A stretch of 64,000 nucleotides of DNA, from contig NZ_JAKKUR010000002.1 in NCBI RefSeq assembly GCF_021890735.1, positions 1-64,000 of the forward strand, in the 5' to 3' direction. This document shows, piece by piece, positions 42,751-52,596 of the stretch. The DNA comes from Thermanaeromonas sp. Lineage in GTDB: Bacteria; Bacillota; DSM-521; Neomoorellales; Neomoorellaceae. The notes beneath the pieces were generated by a model. The model was given only the letters and a program-made list of their open reading frames with translations, was not told the origin of the DNA and searched no databases. Position 1 is the stretch's first letter, and every line of letters starts with the position of its first letter. The position numbers were made by a program, and so were the translations under genes.

Positions 42751-43629
42751 TTATAATGATACCATCTCCCCTCCCAACACCTGCAACAAACGCTCTAACT
42801 CTCCCTCACTGTAATAATAAATTTCAATACGCCCGCCCTGACGCATCCGCCGGATCTTAACCGCCGTGCCGAACCGCTCCTCCAACGCCTCTCTCATCGC
42901 CTCTAACTCCCAGTCCGCCTCCTCCGAAACCCTTACAGATCCAGCCTTCCGTCCTTGGGGGGCCTTCCCCTGCCAGCGACGCACCAACTCCTCCGTCTCC
43001 CGCACACTCAAGCCCCGCTCCACAACCTCCTCCGCCGCCCGGACCTGTAAGTCCGCATCTTCGAGGGACAGAAGGGCCCGGGCATGCCCAGCCGAAAGCT
43101 CACCCCTCCGGAGCATCTCTTGTACCGCCGCGGGAAGCTGTAAAAGCCTCAGCGCATTGGCAATAACCGGGCGGCTCTTACCTACACGTGAAGCTATCTC
43201 CTCCTGAGTAAGCCCGTACTCCACCATCAAGGCCTCATAAGCCCTGGCCTCCTCCAGAGGGTTCAAGTCCTCCCTCTGCACATTCTCAATAAGGGCTATC
43301 TCCCGCACCTGCCGCTCATCCAACTCCCTGACCAACGCCGGTATTTCCTTCACTTCCGCCGCCTTGCACGCCCGCCAGCGCCGCTCGCCGGCCACCAATT
43401 CATAACGCCCTTCCCCCACGGGCCGTACAATAACTGGCTGAATCACTCCGTGCACCCGGATCGAATCTACCAGCTCGGCCAGCTTTTCCTCATCAAAATC
43501 TTCCCGCGGTTGGTGCTTCCCGGGTATAATACTGTCCACCGGCAAAAGCTGGACCCCCGAAGAATCCTCTTTATCCCTGATGTCCGGCAGCAAAGCACCC
43601 AACCCGCGTCCCAGCCCCCGTTTAGCCAT
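42751..43629 (-). CDS. parB: Chromosome-partitioning protein ParB (Spo0J)
   Basis: CTPase clamp that loads at parS and recruits SMC. The N-terminal ParA-binding box (RGLGRGLGALLPDI), the CTP-binding motif VAGERRWRACKAAE, the NVQREDLNPLEEARAY segment and the helix-turn-helix (LTQEEIASRVGKSRPVIANALRLLQLP) are all visible. The ATG at 43629 has AAGGAGG nine nt upstream; the frame opens two codons earlier. It overlaps parA by 8 nt. A parS site lies at its 3' end. Confidence 0.97.
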   Translation of the reverse strand: MAKRGLGRGLGALLPDIRDKEDSSGVQLLPVDSIIPGKHQPREDFDEEKLAELVDSIRVHGVIQPVIVRPVGEGRYELVAGERRWRACKAAEVKEIPALVRELDERQVREIALIENVQREDLNPLEEARAYEALMVEYGLTQEEIASRVGKSRPVIANALRLLQLPAAVQEMLRRGELSAGHARALLSLEDADLQVRAAEEVVERGLSVRETEELVRRWQGKAPQGRKAGSVRVSEEADWELEAMREALEERFGTAVKIRRMRQGGRIEIYYYSEGELERLLQVLGGEMVSL

Positions 43630-44383
43630 TGGCAAGCACCTCCTTAGCCAGTTCCCGGTAAGCCTCCGCGCCCCGGGAACGGGGGTCGTACAAAGTTATG
43701 GGTTGCCCGTAACTGGGAGCCTCGCTCAGCCTTACGTTTCGCGGTATAAGGCTTCGGAACACCTTATCCCGGAAATAACCTTTTACTTCCTCTACCACCT
43801 GGATGGCCAGATTGGTGCGGGGGTCAAACATGGTAAGAACCACCCCTTCGACCTCAAGGCCAGGGTTCAGATGCCTCGATACAAGCCGCACCGTGTTCAT
43901 AAGCTGGCCTAGGCCTTCCAAAGCATAATACTCGCACTGAATGGGGATCAAAACCCGGTCCGCAGCAGTTAAAGCATTCAGGGTGAGAAGGCCTAAAGAG
44001 GGAGGGCAATCAATAATAACAAAATCATAGTCCTCCTTAACCCCGACCAGCGCTTTTTTCAAACGTTCCTCCCTAGCGACAGCGTTAACCAGCTCTACCT
44101 CAGCTCCGGCAAGCTCCATGGTAGCCGGCGCCACCTGTAAACCCCTTACCGCCGTAGGAACTATGACCGCCTCCAAAGGAACCCCTTCGATAAGCACATC
44201 GTATATTGAGTGTTCCACCCTAAAACGGTCAATGCCCACCCCGCTGGTAGCGTTACCCTGCGGGTCTATGTCCACCAAGAGGACTTTCTTCCCCTCTTCA
44301 GCGAGACATGCGCTCAAATTAACCGCAGTAGTTGTCTTTCCAACCCCTCCTTTTTGATTGGCTATGGCAATAACCCTCCCCAT
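43622..44383 (-). CDS. parA: Chromosome-partitioning ATPase ParA (Soj)
   Basis: Deviant Walker-type ATPase that acts with ParB in origin segregation and modulates DnaA. Walker A is NQKGGVGKTTTAVNL (residues 9-23) and the switch II region is DFVIIDCPPSLGLLTLNAL. Length is 253 residues. An extended -10 box (TGGTATAGT, core at 44457-44462) upstream may drive parAB. The 160 bases to rsmG carry no convincing gene. Confidence 0.97.
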   Translation of the reverse strand: MGRVIAIANQKGGVGKTTTAVNLSACLAEEGKKVLLVDIDPQGNATSGVGIDRFRVEHSIYDVLIEGVPLEAVIVPTAVRGLQVAPATMELAGAEVELVNAVAREERLKKALVGVKEDYDFVIIDCPPSLGLLTLNALTAADRVLIPIQCEYYALEGLGQLMNTVRLVSRHLNPGLEVEGVVLTMFDPRTNLAIQVVEEVKGYFRDKVFRSLIPRNVRLSEAPSYGQPITLYDPRSRGAEAYRELAKEVLANG

Positions 44384-44543
44384 GGAACCTTACCTCCCAC
44401 CCGCTTCGTTCCTGTAACCTGTACCTAGCGGTCTCTCTTCTTCATCTCCGCCTTCTACTATACCAGAACCATCCGCTCCACATAAAGAGGCCGTTTCGTA
44501 AAACTCCCGCCCCAGAGGCGACATCCTCACCCCGGCCAGATAC

Positions 44544-45269
44544 TTAAAGAGGCCTCTTAGCAGGAATTCCCACCCGCCTCGGCCACTCCGACGACGTTGC
44601 AGCAACCTTCCGGATAACAACTATCCTGCGCTCCTCACCTCCATCCGGAAGGCGCCCCCTCCACATCTTCTCCACCGTGCCACCGATGGTATCCAGGGCG
44701 CGGCCTGCCCTCTCCACTTCCTCCTCAGCCCGGGGTCCCTTGTACGCCGCAAGCCTCCCCCCCATCTTCAACAAGGGCAGACCGTATTCCACCAGCACCC
44801 TCAACTCCGCTACAGCCCGAGCCAGAGCCAAGTCGAAGCATTCCCGCCAACCCTTCCGCCTACCCAACTCTTCTACCCGCGCCACCACACACTCCACGTC
44901 CTCCAACCCCAATTCCTTCACTACCCCCTGTACGAAACCCAACCTTTTCCGGTTACTGTCCACCAAGGAAACTTCAAGGTCGGGCCTGTAAATCTTAATT
45001 ACCAACCCGGGAATACCTGCACCCGTACCGATATCCACCACTCGCGCGCCCGGCGGAACCTCCACGGCAAAAAAAAGGAGAAGGGAATCCAGAAAATGCT
45101 TCCTCCAGATTTCCTTCTCCTCCTTCACGCCCGTAACGTTAAACCTAGAACCCGCCTCCTTCAGCATCTTACCGTAACGGTAAAGGAGCAGCGCTCTTTC
45201 CTCCTCCAACGTCAAGCCCTGCTCTTCTAAAAAAAGCCGTAGCTCTACCGAATTATCCTGGCTCCCCAT
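44544..45269 (-). CDS. rsmG: 16S rRNA (guanine527-N7)-methyltransferase
   Basis: Methylates G527 of 16S rRNA with S-adenosylmethionine. The SAM motif is VVDIGTGAGIPGLVIKI (about 73-89), and RLGFVQGVVKELGL plus ARAVAELRVLVEYGLPLLK complete the family pattern. Length is 241 residues. It follows mnmG after 37 nt, the usual origin-arm order. Confidence 0.96.
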   Translation of the reverse strand: MGSQDNSVELRLFLEEQGLTLEEERALLLYRYGKMLKEAGSRFNVTGVKEEKEIWRKHFLDSLLLFFAVEVPPGARVVDIGTGAGIPGLVIKIYRPDLEVSLVDSNRKRLGFVQGVVKELGLEDVECVVARVEELGRRKGWRECFDLALARAVAELRVLVEYGLPLLKMGGRLAAYKGPRAEEEVERAGRALDTIGGTVEKMWRGRLPDGGEERRIVVIRKVAATSSEWPRRVGIPAKRPL

Positions 45270-45306
45270 CCCAAAGCTACCCCCGGCTCCAAAACTGATC
45301 TAAAGC

Positions 45307-47208
45307 TTACCTTGCCGCCCGCAAACCCTCATTCCCCCCGGACCTGCGCCGCCTCTCCTCCAAATAGACAAGTAACAGGCTCACGTCCGCAGGAGTAACC
45401 CCCGGCACACGGAGGGCCTGACCCACCGTTTCCGGACGTACCTTGCTCAGCCGCTCCTGCCCTTCCCGCGACAACCCTTTTATCTCGTAGTAATCTAAGT
45501 CGGGCGGTATGCGGCGACCTTCCAACCGGGCCAGCTTTTCCACCTGGGCTTTTTCCTTGGCGATATACCCTTCGTATTTCAAAGTGATCTCTACTTCTTC
45601 CGCCACGGCAGGTTCCAGCTCGGGAAAAAGCCCCCTAACCTGAAGATCTCTTAAAGTAATACGCGGCCGCTTTAAAATTTCCGCAAGGCTTGCCGGACCC
45701 TTAAGGGGGCTCTCCCCCTTCTCCGCCAGCAAATCCTGCAGTTCCTCCGCATCCGGCCCGACCTGCCGGCTCCGCAAGTCCTCTAAAGCCCTGGATATGG
45801 CCTCCCTCTTGCGACAAAAGGCCTCAAAGCGGGCCCCGTCCAACAGACCTACCCTATAACCCTTCTCGGCCAAACGAAGGTCCGCATTATCCTCTCGCAA
45901 CAAAAGCCTGTGCTCAGCCCGGGAGGTGAGCATCCGGTACGGCTCGGTTACTCCGCGCGTCACCAGGTCATCGATCAACACTCCTATATAACCCTCAGAC
46001 CGGCTAACAACCAGGCCCTCCCTTTCCTTAGCCAGGCAGGCAGCGTTGATACCGGCTATAAGCCCCTGGGCGGCCGCCTCCTCATATCCGGAAGTACCGT
46101 TTATCTGCCCGGCCAACAAAAGCCCAGGTATATCCTTGCACTCCAAGGTCAATTTGAGCTGGGTCGGATCCACGTAATCATATTCAATAGCATAACCGGG
46201 ACGCACCATTTCCGCCCTCTCCAGACCCCGGATGCTGCGCAACACCTCGATCTGCACGTCCTCCGGCAGACTGGTGGACACCCCCTGCACGTACATCTCA
46301 TCCGTACCCAGCCCTTCCGGCTCAAGGAAAACCTGGTGGGCCGGCCGGTCGAACCTAACTACCTTGTCCTCAATGGAAGGACAATACCGTGGACCCCGGC
46401 CCTCTATAAGACCCGTAAACAGCGGAGCCCGATGCAAATTGTCTCGGATGATCTGGTGCGTCCTTTCATTCGTATAGGTCAACCAGCAGGGTACATTAGG
46501 CCGGTTAGGCGTTTCCTCCCAGAAGGAAAAATACAGCGGTCCCTCATCCCCGGGTTGTTCGATCATCTTAGAAAAATCGACCGACCTCCTGTTTACCCGG
46601 GGAGGAGTTCCCGTCTTAAAGCGGCCCATTCTAAGGCCCAGCTCCCGCAGGCTTTCCGCTAGCTCTACCGCGGGAAACTGCCCGTTAGGACCACCCTCAT
46701 AGGTTACATCACCGATTATAATGCGGCCCCTAAGATACGTCCCCGTAGTCACCACCAAGCTCCGGCAGCCGAAAAACGCCCCCGTCCTGGTAACAACTCC
46801 CTTGACCCGGCCACCCTCCGTTACCACCCGGGTAACCGTGGCCTGCTTAAGTTCAAGATTAGGCTGCCTAAGGAGGGTCAAAAGCATAAGCTGCTGGTAA
46901 AGCTTTTTATCCGTTTGGGCGCGCAAGGCCCTGACCGCGGGTCCTTTGCCCATATTAAGCCTTCTTATTTGAATCCGGCTCCGGTCCGTGTTCAGCCCTA
47001 TCTGGCCTCCCAGAGCATCTACCTCGCGCACCAGGTGCCCCTTTCCGGGCCCGCCTACCGAAGGGTTGCAAGCCATCATAGCTACAGCCTCTAAGCTCAA
47101 GGTCAAAAGCAAAGTCCGACAACCCAGGCGCGCCGAAGCCAGGGCGGCCTCGCACCCGGCGTGTCCGGCTCCCACTACAATCACATCATAATCTCCCGCC
47201 CGGTACAT
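45307..47208 (-). CDS. mnmG: tRNA uridine-5-carboxymethylaminomethyl modification enzyme MnmG
   Basis: FAD enzyme that works with MnmE on the wobble uridine of several tRNAs. The FAD-binding [23 protein letters not shown] is at the N-terminus, and [24 protein letters not shown] follows. The start is ATG 47208, with GGAGGGGGAAAGGAG upstream, giving 633 residues; the frame opens at 47256. It is directly downstream of mnmE. Confidence 0.97.
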   Translation of the reverse strand: MYRAGDYDVIVVGAGHAGCEAALASARLGCRTLLLTLSLEAVAMMACNPSVGGPGKGHLVREVDALGGQIGLNTDRSRIQIRRLNMGKGPAVRALRAQTDKKLYQQLMLLTLLRQPNLELKQATVTRVVTEGGRVKGVVTRTGAFFGCRSLVVTTGTYLRGRIIIGDVTYEGGPNGQFPAVELAESLRELGLRMGRFKTGTPPRVNRRSVDFSKMIEQPGDEGPLYFSFWEETPNRPNVPCWLTYTNERTHQIIRDNLHRAPLFTGLIEGRGPRYCPSIEDKVVRFDRPAHQVFLEPEGLGTDEMYVQGVSTSLPEDVQIEVLRSIRGLERAEMVRPGYAIEYDYVDPTQLKLTLECKDIPGLLLAGQINGTSGYEEAAAQGLIAGINAACLAKEREGLVVSRSEGYIGVLIDDLVTRGVTEPYRMLTSRAEHRLLLREDNADLRLAEKGYRVGLLDGARFEAFCRKREAISRALEDLRSRQVGPDAEELQDLLAEKGESPLKGPASLAEILKRPRITLRDLQVRGLFPELEPAVAEEVEITLKYEGYIAKEKAQVEKLARLEGRRIPPDLDYYEIKGLSREGQERLSKVRPETVGQALRVPGVTPADVSLLLVYLEERRRRSGGNEGLRAAR

Positions 47209-47252
47209 CTCCTTTCCCCCTCCTTTCCTTCGAAAATCAACACTCACCATCC

Positions 47253-48632
47253 TCACTTTCCTAAACAGAACTCGCTGAAAATGCGATCTAAAAGTTCATC
47301 CTGTGCGGTCTCCCCCGTAATTTCGCCTACAGCCTCCCAAGCACCCCGCAGGTCGATGCTTATGAGGTCCCATGGAAGCCCCTCCGACCACCCCGCCAGA
47401 GCATCCTCCACATGTTCTAAAGCCCTTTCTAAAGCCACCTTATGCCTCTCACGGAGCAATAACGGTTCATCCGGAGCCCTCAAAGCCTGACCGCTTAAAA
47501 CAAGACCCCGCACTTTACTTCCCAGCTCCTCAAGCCCCGCACCCGTTTTAGCCGAAACCACCACCCAGGGCCATGAACCAGCCAAATCCTTTAACGGCTC
47601 TACCTCCGCCCTTGCCACTGCATCCACTTTGTTGCCCACCACCACCAGGGGCTTATCCTTCAAACTTTCCCTAATTTCTCTATCTTCCTTCGTTACACCC
47701 ACCGTAAGGTCCACCACCAGCAGTACCAAATCCGCAGCCAAAGCAGCCTCCCGGCTCCTGGCTATTCCCATCCTTTCTAACCCTTCCGCCGCCTCCCTCC
47801 ACCCGGCAGTATCCACCAGCTCGCAAGCAAGGCCCCCCAGCTGCAGCGTCTCTTTAATGGTATCCCGCGTAGTACCCGGGATATCGCTTACAATGGCCCG
47901 CTCCTCCTTTAAAAGAGCATTAAGCAAGCTGGACTTACCCACATTGGGCCTGCCCACCAGGGCTATCCTTATCCCCTGGCTTAAGATTTTACCCTCCTCC
48001 CAAGTCGCAAGTAAACCCTTCAGGTCCTCCCTAACTTTCCCCAGCCTTTCCCGTACCTCCGTACCCGGCTCCCCCACCTCCTCGGGGAAATCGATACTAG
48101 CCTCCACTGCAGCCAATACCCCTACAATCGCGTCCTTGATCTCCCTAACCCTACGTGACAAACTCCCTTCCAGCTGCCTCACCGCTGCGGACAACCCTGC
48201 CCGGCTGCGCGCTCTAATGATGTTTAAAACCGCCTCCGCCTGGGCTAAATCCAACCTCCCGTTAAGATAAGCCCGCCGCGTGAACTCCCCGGGTTCCGCG
48301 AGCCTCGCCCCAGCCTTCAACACTGCCTCCAGTACCCGCGCACACGCCAGGGGACCCCCGTGACAGTGAAGTTCCACCACATCTTCCGCGGTGTAGCTGC
48401 GGGGAGCCCTCATCACCAGGGCCAAAACCTCATCCAAAACCTCACCCGTCTTAGGGTCTAAAGCCAAGCCCAGCCGTACCCTGTGGCTGGCCGTACCCTC
48501 CAGGGGGGCTCCCCTCTTGGGCTTAAAAACCTTCGAAGCAACCTTCACAGCCTCCGGCCCGCTTATACGTATTATCCCTATGCCACCCTCTCCTAACGGG
48601 GTGGATATGGCAGCTATGGTATCCTCCAGCAA
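47253..48632 (-). CDS. mnmE: tRNA modification GTPase MnmE
   Basis: GTPase partner of MnmG. An N-terminal tetrahydrofolate-binding domain ([24 protein letters not shown]) is followed by the helical domain with the inserted G domain ([32 protein letters not shown]). It ends in FCLGK, the FC(I/L)GK active-site tail. Length is 459 residues. The TTG start has GGAGG 10 nt upstream. Confidence 0.97.
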   Translation of the reverse strand: MLEDTIAAISTPLGEGGIGIIRISGPEAVKVASKVFKPKRGAPLEGTASHRVRLGLALDPKTGEVLDEVLALVMRAPRSYTAEDVVELHCHGGPLACARVLEAVLKAGARLAEPGEFTRRAYLNGRLDLAQAEAVLNIIRARSRAGLSAAVRQLEGSLSRRVREIKDAIVGVLAAVEASIDFPEEVGEPGTEVRERLGKVREDLKGLLATWEEGKILSQGIRIALVGRPNVGKSSLLNALLKEERAIVSDIPGTTRDTIKETLQLGGLACELVDTAGWREAAEGLERMGIARSREAALAADLVLLVVDLTVGVTKEDREIRESLKDKPLVVVGNKVDAVARAEVEPLKDLAGSWPWVVVSAKTGAGLEELGSKVRGLVLSGQALRAPDEPLLLRERHKVALERALEHVEDALAGWSEGLPWDLISIDLRGAWEAVGEITGETAQDELLDRIFSEFCLGK

Positions 48633-48691
48633 CCCCGACTTACCTCCACCACCTATAGCTTTTCCTCACCTTTCTACCAAGATAGCATAAA

Positions 48692-48723
48692 GCCCAGTAA
48701 TACGGAAATATGTATTACTGGGC
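48692..48723 (-). terminator. Hairpin downstream of jag, probable terminator
   Basis: GCCCAGTAATAC and GTATTACTGGGC form a perfect 12-bp stem with an 8-nt loop. The minus-strand continuation TTTATGCTATCTT is only partly T-rich. It lies between jag and mnmE and probably limits readthrough. Confidence 0.6.
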
Positions 48724-48773
48724 CTGCCCATCCCCATCCCAAACCATTTTTATCTTTTCCTAAACCTTAACCT

Positions 48774-49397
48774 TCATCCCTTTCTCAGACATATAACTAC
48801 TTTACGGTTCGGCTCCTCCCCCTCGCTGTAAGTTACAACCTGAGAATCGTTTTGTAGGGCCGTATGGATTATCCTTCTTTCCTGAGGAGTCATAGGTTCC
48901 AACACGACCTTATTACCGGTGCGCTTAACCCTCTCCGAAAGCCGCCGCGCCAACCGAACTAGTGCCTGCTCCCTCCTCTTCCGGTACCCTTCCGCATCCA
49001 AAACAATCCGCACCCGCTCGCCTATCATGCGGCTTACTGCCAGATTAGTCAGATACTGCAAAGCATTTAAAGTTTCGCCCCGCCGCCCTATTAAAAGCCC
49101 AAGGTCACGGCCATAAAAGCTCACCAAAAAATAATCCTCACGTCTTCTTACCTCCACACCCGCCTCCAAAGCCATGGCACTAAGAACTTTCTCTAAAAAA
49201 CCCTTGATAGCCCTCTCCGGATTTTCCAACAAGCTAACCCTCACTCTGGCCTGGCGGGAACCCAATAGCCCTAAAAAACCCTTACTACCCTCTTCCAAAA
49301 CCTCAATCTCCACTTCATCCCTGCGCGCACCCAAAGCTCGTAAAGCCGCCTCAATAGCTTCCTCCACCGTTCTGCCCGTCATTTCTACAGCCCTCAT
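48774..49397 (-). CDS. jag: RNA-binding protein Jag/KhpB
   Basis: Three domains: Jag-N (about 1-55), KH (FYGRDLGLLIGRRGETLNALQYL, about 95-117), and R3H at the C-terminus (MTPQERRIIHTALQNDSQVVTYSEGEEPNRKVVI). KhpB proteins bind many RNAs and affect cell shape and division in Firmicutes. Length is 207 residues. The ATG overlaps the yidC stop by 4 nt, so the two are coupled. Confidence 0.95.
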   Translation of the reverse strand: MRAVEMTGRTVEEAIEAALRALGARRDEVEIEVLEEGSKGFLGLLGSRQARVRVSLLENPERAIKGFLEKVLSAMALEAGVEVRRREDYFLVSFYGRDLGLLIGRRGETLNALQYLTNLAVSRMIGERVRIVLDAEGYRKRREQALVRLARRLSERVKRTGNKVVLEPMTPQERRIIHTALQNDSQVVTYSEGEEPNRKVVICLRKG

Positions 49398-50071
49398 TTA
49401 GCGCTGACTTCCCCCTTCGTCAACCCCGGCTGTCTCCGCAACAACCACTGCTCCAGGATGCCCATTACGCTAAATACCACCCAATACAGAGCCAACCCGG
49501 CCGGAAAGTGGCTACTCATCCACCCGATAAGAAGGGGCATAACAACAAGCATGGTTCTCTGCGAGCCGTCCCGGGGATTTACCATGCTAATCCGCTGCTG
49601 TAAATAAGTAGTAACTGCTACCAGCACCGGTAGCAGGAAGTAAGGATCCGCCTGTCCCAAGTTGGGAATCCAGAAGAAATTAGCATGTTCCATGTTCACA
49701 GCCGGGTTCCGCCGAGGATCAAAAAAGTCCCTCAGGGCAGCAAACAAGGCGAACAAAATGGGCATCTGGACCAGTAGCGGCAAACAGCCGCCTAAAGGAT
49801 TTATTTTCTCGGCGCGGTAAAGCTCTAGCATGGCCTGTTGGGCCTTTTGCGGGTTATTTTTATACCTTTTCTGTATCTCCTGTATTTTGGGCTGCAACTC
49901 CTGCATCCGCTTTATAGATTTCAGCTGTTTGTACGTGAGGGGCGACAGCAGCAACTTTACGGCCACAGTGAAGAATATTATAGCTAGACCGTAGTTGGGA
50001 ACACCCAACACCCCGGTTATACTATAGAAAAATTGAAGCGATTGTGATAGAAACTCTACTAGCCCGCCCAA
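49394..50071 (-). CDS. yidC: Membrane protein insertase YidC (SpoIIIJ-like)
   Basis: Inserts membrane proteins alone or with SecYEG. Five membrane helices are seen, with the hydrophilic-groove Arg region YKQLKSIKRMQELQPKIQEIQKRYKNN and the NPLGGCLPLLVQMPILFALF segment. There is no clear lipobox, unlike B. subtilis SpoIIIJ. Length is 225 residues. The start is TTG. It precedes jag with a 4-nt overlap. Confidence 0.94.
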   Translation of the reverse strand: MGGLVEFLSQSLQFFYSITGVLGVPNYGLAIIFFTVAVKLLLSPLTYKQLKSIKRMQELQPKIQEIQKRYKNNPQKAQQAMLELYRAEKINPLGGCLPLLVQMPILFALFAALRDFFDPRRNPAVNMEHANFFWIPNLGQADPYFLLPVLVAVTTYLQQRISMVNPRDGSQRTMLVVMPLLIGWMSSHFPAGLALYWVVFSVMGILEQWLLRRQPGLTKGEVSAK

Positions 50072-50107
50072 GATACTTCTAAATCCCCCTTTTTACCCTC
50101 TACGCAC

Positions 50108-50335
50108 CTAAGGCACGGGGTCATATCCGCCCGGATACCACGGATGGCATTTAATAAGGCGCCTTACCACCAGCCATCCCCCCCGCAGTATACCGTAACG
50201 CTCCAAAGCCTCCACAGCATAATGGGAACAGCTAGGATAAAAGCGGCACCGGGGTCCCCACCAAGGTGAAAGAAACCGCTGATACATCCTTATAATGAAA
50301 ACAGCCACCTTAACCAGGGTCTTCCGCCCCTTCAC
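50108..50335 (-). CDS. yidD: Membrane protein insertion efficiency factor YidD
   Basis: Small amphipathic protein that helps YidC. The diagnostic [29 protein letters not shown], then [24 protein letters not shown], is complete. The GTG at 50335 overlaps rnpA by 26 nt; a GTG nine codons later is an alternative start. Length is up to 75 residues. Confidence 0.92.
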   Translation of the reverse strand: MKGRKTLVKVAVFIIRMYQRFLSPWWGPRCRFYPSCSHYAVEALERYGILRGGWLVVRRLIKCHPWYPGGYDPVP

Positions 50336-50681
50336 TTGCAGAATCCACTAACAGTTTAGCCTGTTGGCCCAACGTTAATACCTCGCCCAGAACTTCTTTA
50401 AAACCCCATCCCCTAATGCCTTCCCGCGCCACCAAAACCACGTCAAATCCCGGCCGGAAGGAGGCTAAATGCCGCCGGCAGGCTTCCCGTAACAGCCTCT
50501 TCAAGCGGTTGCGGACCACGGAGCGACCTATCTTTTTCGAAACGGAAAAACCGAACCGAGTATATCCCTTGTCATTCGGACGCCAATATAAGACGAGGGC
50601 CTTGCTACCTACCCTGCGCCCCTGCCGATAAACCCTTCTAAACTCCGCTGTCCGGGTGATCCTACGGGCGGCAGGAAGCAT
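50310..50681 (-). CDS. rnpA: Ribonuclease P protein component
   Basis: Protein subunit of RNase P, which matures tRNA 5' ends. The RNR motif is in [18 protein letters not shown], preceded by [10 protein letters not shown]. The ATG has GGGGGTCAGGAT upstream. Length is 123 residues. It lies between rpmH and yidD in the universal bacterial order. Confidence 0.96.
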   Translation of the reverse strand: MLPAARRITRTAEFRRVYRQGRRVGSKALVLYWRPNDKGYTRFGFSVSKKIGRSVVRNRLKRLLREACRRHLASFRPGFDVVLVAREGIRGWGFKEVLGEVLTLGQQAKLLVDSASEGAEDPG

Positions 50682-50724
50682 ATCCTGACCCCCTAGTAAA
50701 AATGTTATAAGGCCACTCCCGGCC

Positions 50725-50859
50725 TTAAGCAGTCAAGCGCTTTCTACCTTTACGCCGCCTCCTCCTTAAAACTTCGCGCCCCGATCTCGTACTCATCCTC
50801 TTTAGAAACCCATGCACCCTTTTGCGCCGCCTGCGCTTAGGCTGGTAAGTCCTTTTCAA
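50725..50859 (-). CDS. rpmH: 50S ribosomal protein L34
   Basis: Very basic 44-residue ribosomal protein, beginning (M)[18 protein letters not shown] and ending [13 protein letters not shown]. The start is TTG 50859 with GGGAGGGAAGAAG upstream; the open frame extends to 50913 without similarity. First gene of the rpmH-rnpA-yidD-yidC-jag operon, driven by the promoter near 51000. Confidence 0.96.
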   Translation of the reverse strand: MKRTYQPKRRRRKRVHGFLKRMSTRSGREVLRRRRRKGRKRLTA

Positions 50860-50994
50860 CTTCTTCCCTCCCAAAACCGCAAACAATCCCTGCTTTTGAT
50901 GCCGATACAACAATATAAAGGGTAAGCCGTAATATCACGCACCGTCTGCGGCTTAATCATATTCAAAACGCATAATAAGCAGCAGCGCAGTTAC

Positions 50995-51024
50995 ATTATA
51001 TCCCAGCATTTTTCCCCCTGTCAA
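50995..51024 (-). promoter_or_regulatory. Promoter of the rpmH operon
   Basis: TTGACA (51019-51024) and TATAAT (50995-51000) are perfect consensus boxes 18 bp apart on the minus strand. They direct transcription into rpmH. Confidence 0.9.
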
Positions 51025-51037
51025 GAAAAAAGGGCCG

Positions 51038-51066
51038 TTGCTACTTATCCACATCTTTGTTAAGAT
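51038..51066 (+). promoter_or_regulatory. Possible dnaA promoter containing a DnaA box
   Basis: TTGCTA (51038-51043) and TAAGAT (51061-51066) are 17 bp apart. The perfect DnaA box 51045-51053 lies inside the spacer. If this promoter is real, DnaA would repress its own gene by occupying it. Confidence 0.45.
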
Positions 51067-51105
51067 AATTTTGCCCGCTATCCACAGTTAAGGAGGTTTT
51101 GGCCT

Positions 51106-52443
51106 TTGCCACCCATAAATTTACAGGCTGCGTGGCAACAAGCTCTCCAAATCCTAGAACAGCAACTACCACCAAGGACCGTAGAAGTATGGTTCCGCCA
51201 AGCACGGCCTTTAGCTCTAAAACAATACACCTTCATCTTGGCCGTTCCTAATGAATTCGCCCGGGATTACATCCAAAGCCGCTTTTCGCCTTTGCTCCAG
51301 GCCACCCTGGAGCGGGTATTCCAGCGGTATGTGAACGTCCAGCTTATAGCGTTACCCCCCGGGGAAGAGGAGGGCTCCTTTTCCCTAGGAGTGCCAGTGG
51401 TTCCCGAAAGCGAAGAGCTGTGCTACCTCAATCCCAAATATACCTTCGATACCTTCGTGGTTGGAAACAGCAACCGGTTTGCCCACGCCGCGTGCCTTGC
51501 CGTGGCTCAAGCCCCAGCCAAGGCTTACAACCCTCTGTTTATCTACGGAGGGGTAGGATTAGGGAAAACCCACCTCATGCAAGCCATAGGACATTACGTA
51601 CGCCAGCATATGCCCCACTACCGGGTCATGTATGTTTCCTCCGAAAAGTTCACCAACGAACTTATAAACGCCATCCATGATAATGATACGGTATCTTTCC
51701 GTAATAAATACCGTAATATCGATGTATTGCTCATAGACGACATACAGTTCTTGGCAGGAAAAGAACGCACGCAAGAAGAATTTTTCCACACTTTCAACGC
51801 CCTTTATGAGGCCAGCAAGCAGATCATAATATCCAGCGACAGGCCACCCAAAGAGATACCTACTCTGGAGGAGAGGCTGCGCTCCCGCTTCGAATGGGGC
51901 CTGATTACCGATATCCAGCCCCCGGACTTGGAGACCAGGGTGGCCATACTCAGAAAAAAAGCCTCTCTAGAAAACATCCACTTGCCGGACGATATAATGC
52001 TTTTTATCGCTCAAAAGATCGATTCTAACATCCGGGAGCTAGAGGGAGCCTTCATCAGGGTAGCCGCCTATGCGGCCTTCACGGAACAAGAACTCACTGT
52101 GGAAACTGTGGAGAAAATCCTTAAAGAAGCCCTGAACTTAGCTAAACCCAAACCCATAACAGTACACCTCATCCAGGAAAAGGTGGCCGCCTACTTTAAC
52201 CTTAAAGTAGAAGACTTTAAGTCTAAACGCAGGACGCGCGATCTCGCCTATCCACGCCAGATCGCCATGTATTTGGCCCGCGAACTAACCGATACTTCTT
52301 TACCCAAGATCGGTGAAGCCTTCGGAGGTCGGGACCACACTACCGTTTTACACGCCTGGGAAAAAATAGGTCAGGAGCTCCAAAAAGATCCCGACCTGCA
52401 GCAAACCATAGAACACCTGATCCAACAGATAAAACAAGGATAA
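51106..52443 (+). CDS. dnaA: Chromosomal replication initiator DnaA
   Basis: AAA+ initiator that binds DnaA boxes and opens oriC. Domain I is at the N-terminus ([22 protein letters not shown]). Domain II is very short. Domain III has [19 protein letters not shown] and [24 protein letters not shown]. Domain IV has the DNA-binding signature [15 protein letters not shown]. The TTG start lies nine nt after AAGGAGG. At 445 residues it is normal. First rightward gene from the origin. Confidence 0.98.
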   Translation: MPPINLQAAWQQALQILEQQLPPRTVEVWFRQARPLALKQYTFILAVPNEFARDYIQSRFSPLLQATLERVFQRYVNVQLIALPPGEEEGSFSLGVPVVPESEELCYLNPKYTFDTFVVGNSNRFAHAACLAVAQAPAKAYNPLFIYGGVGLGKTHLMQAIGHYVRQHMPHYRVMYVSSEKFTNELINAIHDNDTVSFRNKYRNIDVLLIDDIQFLAGKERTQEEFFHTFNALYEASKQIIISSDRPPKEIPTLEERLRSRFEWGLITDIQPPDLETRVAILRKKASLENIHLPDDIMLFIAQKIDSNIRELEGAFIRVAAYAAFTEQELTVETVEKILKEALNLAKPKPITVHLIQEKVAAYFNLKVEDFKSKRRTRDLAYPRQIAMYLARELTDTSLPKIGEAFGGRDHTTVLHAWEKIGQELQKDPDLQQTIEHLIQQIKQG

Positions 52444-52596
52444 ATTACACAGTTTTACTGACACCGGTTTTTTATTTTGTCAAGCCCCTAACGGTTATCA
52501 TCCACAATTTCCACACCTTTATACTACGATCACTACTCGGGACTTATAACCTCTAAATAATAACAAGAAGGAGAAGAAAAGGGGGTCCAAAGCTCC

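Larger units (their letters stand above)
50860..51105. other. oriC: Replication origin region, rpmH-dnaA intergenic part
   Basis: Leftward and rightward transcription diverge here. It contains a perfect DnaA box (TTATCCACA, 51045-51053) and a near-perfect one (CTATCCACA, 51078-51086). A further near-match (TCATCCACA, 52498-52506) lies in the dnaA-dnaN gap, next to a T-rich stretch (52469-52480). The region is AT-richer than its surroundings. The clear boxes are few, so the exact unwinding site is not certain; a split origin on both sides of dnaA, as in B. subtilis, is possible. Confidence 0.75.

Noticed and set aside
44390-44620. A 76-codon minus-strand frame between rsmG and parA
   Set aside because: It begins inside rsmG, has no SD sequence at its start, and contains the likely parA promoter; no similarity was recognised.
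45910-46662. A 250-codon open frame on the plus strand
   Set aside because: It lies wholly antisense to mnmG, whose protein is complete and conserved; the frame shows no family features.
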